This document shows, piece after piece, positions 1-7,506 of a stretch of DNA of 64,000 nt (positions are counted from its first letter, which is position 1; each line of letters starts with the position of its first letter). Source of the stretch: Kocuria subflava (GTDB lineage: Bacteria; Actinomycetota; Actinomycetes; Actinomycetales; Micrococcaceae); contig NZ_JAAVUN010000012.1 in assembly GCF_012163155.1 (NCBI RefSeq), positions 36,957 through 100,956 on the forward strand, given 5' to 3'. The position numbers were made by a program, and so were the translations under genes. A model generated the notes under the pieces. It did no database searches. It was not told the origin of the DNA and saw only the letters and a program-made list of their open reading frames with translations.

Positions 1-633
1 GACGACCTGTCTTTGCTCTACTACAAGGGCGGCGATCTCGTGCTGTCGGAGGCAGGCCCGTATGGATACGAGCACTCGGACCCCTTGACCACCTATGCAT
101 TCAGCCAATGGGCGCACAACAACATCGTCGTGGATGGACGCTCCCTTCCGCGGGTGGATCCGAAACCCGGCGGGATTGCTTTTCGCGACAGGACCATTCA
201 CACCGGACGGCCTCGGGTGGTCATGGACGTGCAAGGGTACAACTCTCGATCATCACAATGGCTTCACAGCAGATCCGTCACCGTGGCTGAAGACTGGTCC
301 ACTGACCCACAAACCGTTACGACTGAGGTGACGGATCGAGTGACATTTCATGACAATCGCGAACATCACCTCGAAGTACTATGGCATGCGGGGCCCGGCA
401 TCGCCATTGAACTGCCGTCCGGGACCACCGCTCAGTTCACCAAGAATGGCATTCCCGTCATCACCATGGAGTGGTCCAGTGCAAGCAACATCGAACCCAG
501 GGTTCTCAGTGGTGGGGCCGAAAGTCCACCTCGCTCGATACGCTTTCCCAAATTTGGCCAGGCAACACCAGGGTCAGTTCTGTCGTTGCGGACAAAAGGG
601 CTGACGCTAGATCTGACCACTACCATTAAATGA
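1..633 (+). CDS. Heparinase II/III-like protein, C-terminal part (5' end outside window)
   Basis: The reading frame is open from base 1 and ends at TGA 631-633, so only the last ~210 residues are present. The fragment has the beta-sandwich style of heparinase II/III C-terminal domains: a stretch around GPYGYEHSDPLTTYAFSQWA, then NNIVVDGRS, then alternating strands with a late WHAGPG segment. In that family this domain follows an alpha/alpha toroid and helps bind or eliminate uronic-acid-containing polysaccharide. Two glycosyltransferases follow on the same strand, which fits glycopolymer assembly or tailoring. The family assignment rests on overall resemblance of the fragment. The catalytic toroid is not visible, so activity cannot be judged. 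Confidence 0.6.
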   Translation, partial: DDLSLLYYKGGDLVLSEAGPYGYEHSDPLTTYAFSQWAHNNIVVDGRSLPRVDPKPGGIAFRDRTIHTGRPRVVMDVQGYNSRSSQWLHSRSVTVAEDWSTDPQTVTTEVTDRVTFHDNREHHLEVLWHAGPGIAIELPSGTTAQFTKNGIPVITMEWSSASNIEPRVLSGGAESPPRSIRFPKFGQATPGSVLSLRTKGLTLDLTTTIK

Positions 634-789
634 TCGAGGATTAGGTGACCCGCATGTACATCAAGCCCATGAACACCGCCCACCCAGATGCACGATGAGT
701 GTTGCCCTGGTTATGGTATTGGAGCTGTTTGATTCTGTATGCCATTCGGTCCAAAGCACGTGTATAAAAGACATTTCGGAGGTTTCCCT

Positions 790-2481
790 GTGACCGTGAG
801 ATCGAACATTGGACCCGAAACAGGAACGTCCAGAACCTCGACCGACGCCAAGTTCCGGGCTTACGTGGACGAGTTGTTGGCGTTGGACCCAGAGCCTGCC
901 CCGGAGCAACTCATTCGCTCCGCTACCTGGCTGTTCAGCCAACACGCCTTCGACCAGGCGGCGCGGGTTCGAGATGTGGTGGATTCCCGCGTTCGGGACA
1001 AGGAATCCAGCTATCTAAAGCTGTCGCGCTCGATTGATGCCAAACGGGGGAGTATCAGTGGCAGCCTGGAGGCCAGCTACCAGTTGATGCAACTGCGTCA
1101 GGCCAGCGCGGCCTCGGTGCGGATGCTGGAGGGGCGCATTCGCGAAATCTCCGGATGGGTTCCCCGGATCAGCGGCGAGCCTGAAACCATCACGCCGTCA
1201 TCGGCAGACACCGTGGTGCATCTGGTCAAAGAATCAGCACCGTACCTTTCCAACGGCTTCTGCTCCCGGAGTCACTACAATTTCAAGGCCGAGCTCGCGG
1301 CCGGTCTGAAGCCGGTCGTGCTCACGGAACCCGGCTTCCCGTGGAACACGGAGGCGAACCGGGAGGCTCGCTCGGAGATGCGCCTCGATGGAATCGGGCA
1401 CTATCACTTCGATCTCGGAGGCGTTGCGGCCAAGGACATACCTGCCGACCAGATGTTGGAGATCTGGGCCGAGTTGGCGTTCCAAAAGGTGAAGATCATC
1501 AAGCCTGCGCTCATTCACGCCAGCTCCGGACGCCGAGGCTACGAAACGGCTTTGGTGGGACTGGCGCTCAAGCGCAAGACCGGCCTGCCATTCGTCTACG
1601 AAGTCAGGTCATTTTTCGAAGCCAACTGGACCGCCGAGAATGAACGCGAAGCAACCGGGGAGACCTACGAACGTCGGATGGCCACGGAACTGCTGTGCAT
1701 GCAGGAGGCGGATCGCGTCCTGACCATCGGGGAAGCCATGCGCGACGACTTGGTCGCCCGCGGCATTGCCCAAGAGAAGATCGACATCATTCCCAACGGT
1801 GTGGACACCGAAATATTCACCCGTCAGGATCGCGACGAGGAACTGGCCTCGTCACTTGGCCTGGCCGGCGTTCCCACCTTTGGCTACGTCTCCAACATGG
1901 ACCACTATCGCGAATCACAGGAGACCCTGGTGGAGGCCGCCGCAGTTCTGCGTGAGCGCGGCAGTGAACTGCACTGTGTGCTTGTGGGCGACGGTCCCCG
2001 CCGAGCTGTGGTGGAGGGTCTGGCCGAAGAACTCGGGGTGACTGACCGCGTTCACTTCATCGGCCGCGTCCAGCATGAACGGATTCCCGCGTACTATTCG
2101 CTGATCGATCTATTCGTGGTACCGCGCATCAATGAACGAGCAGCCACCTATGTCACGCCGCTCAAACCGTTCGAGGCCATGGCGACCGGGCGGCCGGTGA
2201 TCGCATCGGATTTGCCCGCCTTGCGAGAGATTGTGGCGGCACCTGAGCGCGGCCTGACATTTCCGCCGGGCGATGCGGAAGCACTGGCATCCGTGCTCCA
2301 CGATTTGGAGAACGATCCTGCAAGACGGCTAATACTGGCCGATGCAGGTCACAGGTGGGCTTCGACGGAGCGCAGCTGGACCTCGAACGGACCACGTTAC
2401 GCTGCGGCTTTCGCTAAAGTCACTGAGACCGGCCAGGCCACACACCACATGGGGACCGCAGAAGGGGGGCACATCCTGTGA
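790..2481 (+). CDS. Glycosyltransferase family 4-type protein with N-terminal helical extension
   Basis: 563 residues from a GTG start preceded by CGGAGG; an in-frame ATG further upstream (739) has no comparable ribosome site. Residues ~1-140 are charged and helical and do not look like a glycosyltransferase. The remainder is a GT-B fold. It has the acceptor-side segment near HASSGRRGYETALVGLALK, the linker NGVDTEIF, and the nucleotide-sugar segment KPFEAMATGRPVIASDLPAL (~residues 459-478) containing the E-x7-E-like signature of retaining GT4 enzymes. The likely role is transfer of a sugar to a growing cell-surface glycan on the cytoplasmic face. The stop overlaps the next gene's GTG start by 4 nt, so the two are translationally coupled. 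The donor sugar cannot be read from the sequence. Confidence 0.82.
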   Translation: MTVRSNIGPETGTSRTSTDAKFRAYVDELLALDPEPAPEQLIRSATWLFSQHAFDQAARVRDVVDSRVRDKESSYLKLSRSIDAKRGSISGSLEASYQLMQLRQASAASVRMLEGRIREISGWVPRISGEPETITPSSADTVVHLVKESAPYLSNGFCSRSHYNFKAELAAGLKPVVLTEPGFPWNTEANREARSEMRLDGIGHYHFDLGGVAAKDIPADQMLEIWAELAFQKVKIIKPALIHASSGRRGYETALVGLALKRKTGLPFVYEVRSFFEANWTAENEREATGETYERRMATELLCMQEADRVLTIGEAMRDDLVARGIAQEKIDIIPNGVDTEIFTRQDRDEELASSLGLAGVPTFGYVSNMDHYRESQETLVEAAAVLRERGSELHCVLVGDGPRRAVVEGLAEELGVTDRVHFIGRVQHERIPAYYSLIDLFVVPRINERAATYVTPLKPFEAMATGRPVIASDLPALREIVAAPERGLTFPPGDAEALASVLHDLENDPARRLILADAGHRWASTERSWTSNGPRYAAAFAKVTETGQATHHMGTAEGGHIL

Positions 2482-3659
2482 AGGTCAACTACACGGGCTT
2501 CCAAGCTTCTGAGGTCAGCCCGTACCTTGAAGTTCACCAAGCCCTGAAAGCAGCCGATCACCGCAACGGCAAACCGGATGTCTTGGCTTACACCTCCGTT
2601 GCGCGCATGAATCCTTATCAAGCACTTCTTTACCGGAGTTTCCCTGATCACGGATTCGCGGTGGCTCCGTTGCTGAAGCCATTCGAGTTGCGCGATCTCA
2701 TGCTGCACAAATCCCGTGCCAGTTCCATCACTCTGCATTTGCACTGGGTGAACTGGGTGCTGGCCGGTGAGCCGGATGCACAACGTGCACAAACGAAGGT
2801 CAGCGGAATTCTGGGGCGTATCGACCGCTTCAAGCAGTTGGGCGGCAAATTGGTGTGGACCGCCCACAACGTCTACCCCCATGATGCAGCTCATCTGGAG
2901 GCCGAGTTGGCGCTGCAGCAGGGCATCGCCGACCGTTCCGATGTCATCCACACCATGGCTGCATCAACCACGGCGGCCCTGGCCGAGTACACGAACGTGG
3001 ATGCGCAAAAGGTCCTGGTGGCGCCTCATCCGCACTATCGAGGCGCCTATGAGGACGTCACCTCACGGGCAGAAGCCCGCGCGGTGCTGGGCATCGACGA
3101 CGACGAAACCGTGTTCTTGGTCTTCGGCGCGCTCAAGGAATACAAGGGTCTGCTGCGCACTTTGGAGGCCTTCGATCAGCTTCTGGACCAGGACCCTTCG
3201 GGCCGCTACCGTCTGTTGGTGGCCGGTGGCGCCGACGATCACCCCGACGTGCAAGAGTTCATCAGCCGGGGTCTGCTGCACGATCGGGTCCTGATGGAGC
3301 CTTCCAAGATTCCAGGATCCAAGGCTCAGTACTTCTTGCGCGCCGCAGACGCGGGACTGGTCACCTACACCCGTTCGCTGAACAGCGGTGCGGCGTTGTT
3401 GTATCAGAGTTTCGGTCTCCCGGTCCTGGCAACGGACACTCCCGTCCTGCGGGAGACTTTGCCGCCGCACACGGCCCTTTTCTTGGACGCGAACGCTGCG
3501 GTTGACGAATACGCCGCACAGTTGAAGGCACTCCGGGCACTGGCACGTAGCACCACACAGACTGACGTATTGGATGGAATTGCCCACCTGGATCCTTCAG
3601 CGGTCAGTTCAACTTTCGCCCAAGACCTGCGGTCGCGGCTGGGGCTGCGTCAACACTGA
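2478..3659 (+). CDS. Glycosyltransferase (GT-B fold)
   Basis: 393 residues, GTG start inside the stop of the upstream glycosyltransferase (GTGA overlap). The N-terminal half contains LHLHWVNWVLAGEPDAQRA and KLVWTAHNVYPHD, a pattern found in bacterial GT4-like enzymes of capsule loci. The C-terminal half has VFLVFGALKEYKGL (start of the second Rossmann domain) and a late TYTRSLNSGAALLYQSFGLP region where the nucleotide sugar normally binds. The acidic E-x7-E signature is weaker than in its neighbour: the usual glutamate region reads SGAALLYQSFGLPVLATDTP. It probably works with the preceding enzyme on the same glycan. It ends 10 nt inside the convergent pyruvyltransferase gene. Confidence 0.78.
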   Translation: MKVNYTGFQASEVSPYLEVHQALKAADHRNGKPDVLAYTSVARMNPYQALLYRSFPDHGFAVAPLLKPFELRDLMLHKSRASSITLHLHWVNWVLAGEPDAQRAQTKVSGILGRIDRFKQLGGKLVWTAHNVYPHDAAHLEAELALQQGIADRSDVIHTMAASTTAALAEYTNVDAQKVLVAPHPHYRGAYEDVTSRAEARAVLGIDDDETVFLVFGALKEYKGLLRTLEAFDQLLDQDPSGRYRLLVAGGADDHPDVQEFISRGLLHDRVLMEPSKIPGSKAQYFLRAADAGLVTYTRSLNSGAALLYQSFGLPVLATDTPVLRETLPPHTALFLDANAAVDEYAAQLKALRALARSTTQTDVLDGIAHLDPSAVSSTFAQDLRSRLGLRQH

Positions 3660-4657
3660 GAGGCTATTTCCGTCAGGCAGTCGTGCACCGCGGCAATCTC
3701 GGCCACCGCGCCGCGTTCCAGATGGGTCACGCGATCTTTCGGAACGGGCCGATATGCCAAGTCTTCTATGGCATCGTCCGAGTGCTGGGGCTGGATCACG
3801 GTGGACAGGCCCGAGTCCTGCACCTGCTGTGCCAACTGTTCGATCTTGTGTGTACCACGCAGCGTCAGGTTTGCAATGCCCATACGCAGACACATGAGCG
3901 AGACATGAAACTTCCCTGAGGCCACCACCGAGTAATCGGACAGGGCATCCGTGACACCTTGGATGCTGGATTCCGTCCGAACGGGCAGATCCGGCCACTG
4001 CTTTTGGACGGTGGCTGCCTCATCAAAGGCCTCACGCCCTGTGGCGGCCACAAGAAACTCGACGGAGGACCCCCGGTCCTTGGCCCAACGCAGCACACGA
4101 TCGACGGCGGGGGCCATGTCGGAACTCAGCTTCTTGCGCACCACGATGCCCACAGAACCGCACCCGCAATTCGCGTCTCGAGGAATTAGAGGGTGCGTGT
4201 CGAGGGGGTATGCGAAACCGAGATCGGGAGTGATCAGAACATTTTCGGGTCCACCGTGATCCTTGATCCAGGACGCAGTTCCGTCGTCGCGTACGGATAC
4301 TCGGTCCACGCGAGGATGGTTGAGGAAGTTGATCACGTGGGCGTCAACGTGTGTACGAACAATCGAGTCCTCCAGCCCTGCCCCGATTCCAGAAACCAGG
4401 CACGGCCTGTTCACGAGTGCTGTATTCCAGTACAGCGGTGAAACTTGCCTCGGGATGATCAGGTCGCCACCGCCGATGAGGATGGCGTCATAGTCCGCGA
4501 TCATTTCCCGCGCCTGCTTGGAAAAATACGGCTTGTCCAACAAGTCGTGGACCACTCGGGTGTCGAATGGCAGCTGCTTTTCCCAGATGCTGCGCATGAG
4601 TTCGTCACCGTAATTGCCCCAGCCGAAGAATCCCACCAGGCCGACGCGCAGTGTCAT
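3650..4657 (-). CDS. Polysaccharide pyruvyl transferase family protein (CsaB-like)
   Basis: 335 residues. The N-terminus VGLVGFFGWGNYGDELM carries the G-N-x-G-D-E signature of polysaccharide pyruvyl transferases. It is followed by an ILIGGGDLI strand-loop and a C-terminal SGKFHVSLMCLRMGI segment that matches the family's conserved S-x-R/K-x-H region. These enzymes transfer pyruvate from phosphoenolpyruvate onto a sugar as a ketal, for example on ManNAc of secondary cell-wall polymers. A UDP-GlcNAc 2-epimerase, which makes UDP-ManNAc, sits upstream in the same operon and supports such a role here by inference. The start codon overlaps the stop of the preceding fusion gene (ATGA, 4 nt). Confidence 0.82.
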   Translation of the reverse strand: MTLRVGLVGFFGWGNYGDELMRSIWEKQLPFDTRVVHDLLDKPYFSKQAREMIADYDAILIGGGDLIIPRQVSPLYWNTALVNRPCLVSGIGAGLEDSIVRTHVDAHVINFLNHPRVDRVSVRDDGTASWIKDHGGPENVLITPDLGFAYPLDTHPLIPRDANCGCGSVGIVVRKKLSSDMAPAVDRVLRWAKDRGSSVEFLVAATGREAFDEAATVQKQWPDLPVRTESSIQGVTDALSDYSVVASGKFHVSLMCLRMGIANLTLRGTHKIEQLAQQVQDSGLSTVIQPQHSDDAIEDLAYRPVPKDRVTHLERGAVAEIAAVHDCLTEIASQC

Positions 4658-7449
4658 CGGTTCAAACTTTCGCAGATGGCGGCCACAGTGTTGGAACGTC
4701 CCATCGGGTTGTGACCGCTGGATTCATCCTCATATCGGCGAATGCTCAAGTTGCGGGTCAATTCTGGGTGGGACATTGCGAAGGCCTCCACCTGTGGCAG
4801 ATCCACCACCCGGTCATGCCCGGAGGAGACATTGACCCAATAGGTCACCTCGGTGGGGAAGCCCTGCGCCTCCCAAGCCTTCAACACGTTGGTCCGCGTG
4901 GGGTAGGCCGTGCGCAGATCGGCGGGCAGCTGGTTCTGGAACCGTGCGGACCGCAATTCGTTGACGGCTGCCGCCATCCACCGTGTCCAGTCGATCTGGG
5001 CGTTGTTGACCACGGCACGGGCACCGTGGTCCAACACGGCGCAGGACCAGGCCCAGAAGCCCCCGGCCGAGGACCCGAAATACAGGCGGTCGGCCGGCTC
5101 AGTGGCGCCGAGGATTCCGGCCAGTCCGCGCAAGGCCCACATGGCACCGGGAATCGCGCTCAACGTCTCAGAGACCTGCCCCCAGGACAGGCTCAGTGCA
5201 TGCTCCCCGACACTGCCTGGGTCGGCCACATAGATCTGGGAGCAGGGGAACTCTTCCCACCAGGAGGAACGCTGAAACACGGGAGCTCCGTGGGAGCGAT
5301 CGAGATCCACGGCTCCGTTGAACAACGTCAGCACCTGATCCGATCCGTGGCGTCGCACCACCAGCAGCGGCACAACGGTGTCGCCCAGATCGATGTCCAC
5401 CCGCGCGGGGCGGTCCACCGGAAAGTCCTCAAGCGTCAAGGATGAAACATCGTAAGGGCTCATCCGCGGCGTGGAACCAAAGTGGGGCCGGGTGACACCG
5501 GGGTGATCGGCACCAACGGCCACGGGTCCCGCAGCCGGCTGAGGATCGAACTGAACGTCTTCGATCTGGGCCCGGCTGGCCTTTGACCAAGATGGGCTGA
5601 GCGTCTGGTCGGTGAGGGCCATTGCGGCCACCTCCACCACATCACCAGCGCGAAGCCCAGTGGCGCTCACGTGTACCGGCCGTTTGGCGCCGCCACCGTC
5701 CCAGGACAGTTGCAGGCGCCCGTTGACCCAGACCTGCATACGCCAGTAGTCCTTCGCGGAGACATGGCCGTAGGTCGAGGTCACGGTGAACCGAAGGTCG
5801 CCGTCGCGCTCCAGGGGTGCAAAACGCCGACCGCAGGTCACTGCGGGAAGGAACCACTCCTGGGGAATCTCCACCTGTTGCCCGCTGGTGGGCAGCAGGG
5901 CAGCGCTTGCGCCCATCCGACTGATGACCAGGTCGTCGTCGAGGGCAACGCGGGCGCGTTCCCGAGCTGCAGTCGCCCTGGCAGCATTACGGCGTTCATC
6001 GCGCATGATCTCGTACAAATTCCGGACGTCATTCTTCCCCAGGAAGTTCAAGACGGGGTGCGCGGCGTTGATCAACTCGGCAAAGAAGAACCCCGATTTC
6101 CGGTCGGCCACAGGGAAGGACAGACTCAATTCCAGCATGCGGCGGACGTTGAAACCCACGCAGGTTTGGAAAGCGACGTCCGTTTCATTCATGACTTCGC
6201 TGCCCCAGCGGCCCATGCGCATTTCCCAGTAGTACAGGTCACGTTTGTGGTAATCGTGCAGGTCCCCGTCGTACTCCCAGCGCCCCAGGCCTTGATCGAA
6301 GTACGCCACTCGCTGGTCCTCGGGCTCGGGCGACTTCACGCGTTCCATGCGCTGCAAGAAAAGGCGGCGCAAGGATTCGACGGTGTTGTTGTCCTCCGTG
6401 ACAGACCAGTACGCACGCCCGACCTCGTAGCCGAATCCACGCAAATGCACGTAATTGGGGGAGTCGAACTCTCGGATGTAGTGGGGCAGCAACCATGCAC
6501 CGTGATTCACGGTGGTGTTGGACCGAACAACCTCCTGGAGCTCAGGATTCAGAGCCGCATTCCTGTCCTCCAGATAGAAATACTTGTGCTTGGCACCGGG
6601 CACCAAGTCCAACAACCGGTCCACTATCGCCTTGTCCCGAGCGTATGACTTCAGGAACTTGGACTTGCCGGAGGTCTTTGTGGTGTAGGTGAACATCTCC
6701 ATCTGTTGGCGGTGCTGCCAGCACAGTGCCAGATTGGTGCGGCTGTCCGCACCACCGGTCAAGGACATCACCAGTCGAACGTCCTGCTGTACCAAGTCGC
6801 TCATCTGCCGGCCCCACATGGTGCGCACCAATTCCACGCGTTCCTGGACCGACAGGCCCGTGAAAGCGTTGGCCTCACGCGGGAAGAAGCGCTCCACAGC
6901 CCACCTGCCCAGCAGCAATCTGTGGTTGGGCAACATGGCATCGACGCCCAGCAGTGGGGTGCGGCTCCAGGCTGCCGCCGTGTTCTGCGCCCCCTCTTCA
7001 TCGGAGCGAGGCTGATGCTCCACAAGACTGTTGAGCAGATGAAGGTGACTGGCGGCCAGATCGGCCCCTTCGGAGAAGTAGACCGAACGCATCCCCAACG
7101 CGTCCTGGTAAAGCCAGACATCCTCATTTTCCCCGGCCAGAACCACATGGCGTCCGCCCAGCACATCCAGGGTCTCCAAGAACCGGTGCTCCGATTCCGC
7201 CCAGGCCTCCAGCAGCCGCTCACCGGGCAACATGGTCCGCGGATCCTCACCGGCGTACAGGCACAGGCCGTGGACCAGGACCCACCGTCCGTCGTCGTCA
7301 GCGGCCAGGTGGGCCGGCTCCAAGGGATCGTGGGTGAAGGTCCAACCGGAGGCGCCCAGGTCCATGCGGACCCACTCGGGCGGCAGCGGAAGGTCGTGAC
7401 CGCCGCGATGAACGACGAATCCGCGGGGGAACGGATGGGGGATGGGCAC
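4654..7449 (-). CDS. AsnB-like PP-loop / alpha-beta hydrolase fusion protein A
   Basis: 931 residues from a GTG start (7449) with AAGGAAGG upstream; this start aligns with the paralogue's N-terminus (HPFPRGF in both). Residues ~1-190 resemble the glutaminase-like beta layers of asparagine synthetase but lack the N-terminal Cys nucleophile. Residues ~215-480 are a PP-loop ATP-pyrophosphatase domain with TGGADS at 231-236. A beta-rich segment follows (~540-640, 'WRMQVWVNG'). The C-terminus is an alpha/beta hydrolase with nucleophile elbow GSSAGG at 792-797 and a candidate catalytic His at 913 (GHNP). ATP-dependent activation of a carboxylate and amide or ester transfer onto a glycan is a possible role, but this is inference. 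It is followed by the pyruvyltransferase with a 4-nt overlap. Confidence 0.72.
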   Translation of the reverse strand: MPIPHPFPRGFVVHRGGHDLPLPPEWVRMDLGASGWTFTHDPLEPAHLAADDDGRWVLVHGLCLYAGEDPRTMLPGERLLEAWAESEHRFLETLDVLGGRHVVLAGENEDVWLYQDALGMRSVYFSEGADLAASHLHLLNSLVEHQPRSDEEGAQNTAAAWSRTPLLGVDAMLPNHRLLLGRWAVERFFPREANAFTGLSVQERVELVRTMWGRQMSDLVQQDVRLVMSLTGGADSRTNLALCWQHRQQMEMFTYTTKTSGKSKFLKSYARDKAIVDRLLDLVPGAKHKYFYLEDRNAALNPELQEVVRSNTTVNHGAWLLPHYIREFDSPNYVHLRGFGYEVGRAYWSVTEDNNTVESLRRLFLQRMERVKSPEPEDQRVAYFDQGLGRWEYDGDLHDYHKRDLYYWEMRMGRWGSEVMNETDVAFQTCVGFNVRRMLELSLSFPVADRKSGFFFAELINAAHPVLNFLGKNDVRNLYEIMRDERRNAARATAARERARVALDDDLVISRMGASAALLPTSGQQVEIPQEWFLPAVTCGRRFAPLERDGDLRFTVTSTYGHVSAKDYWRMQVWVNGRLQLSWDGGGAKRPVHVSATGLRAGDVVEVAAMALTDQTLSPSWSKASRAQIEDVQFDPQPAAGPVAVGADHPGVTRPHFGSTPRMSPYDVSSLTLEDFPVDRPARVDIDLGDTVVPLLVVRRHGSDQVLTLFNGAVDLDRSHGAPVFQRSSWWEEFPCSQIYVADPGSVGEHALSLSWGQVSETLSAIPGAMWALRGLAGILGATEPADRLYFGSSAGGFWAWSCAVLDHGARAVVNNAQIDWTRWMAAAVNELRSARFQNQLPADLRTAYPTRTNVLKAWEAQGFPTEVTYWVNVSSGHDRVVDLPQVEAFAMSHPELTRNLSIRRYEDESSGHNPMGRSNTVAAICESLNR

Positions 7450-7506
7450 GTGCCACCTTCCTTTACGGCTCACCCAGGATGCTCTACGGGGTGGGCCTTC
7501 AAACGG

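Noticed and set aside
5671..6648. Long plus-strand frame of 325 codons within the minus-strand fusion gene
   Set aside because: Pro/His/Gln/Val-rich composition typical of the complement of a high-GC gene, and the minus-strand frame has clear AsnB-like motifs.
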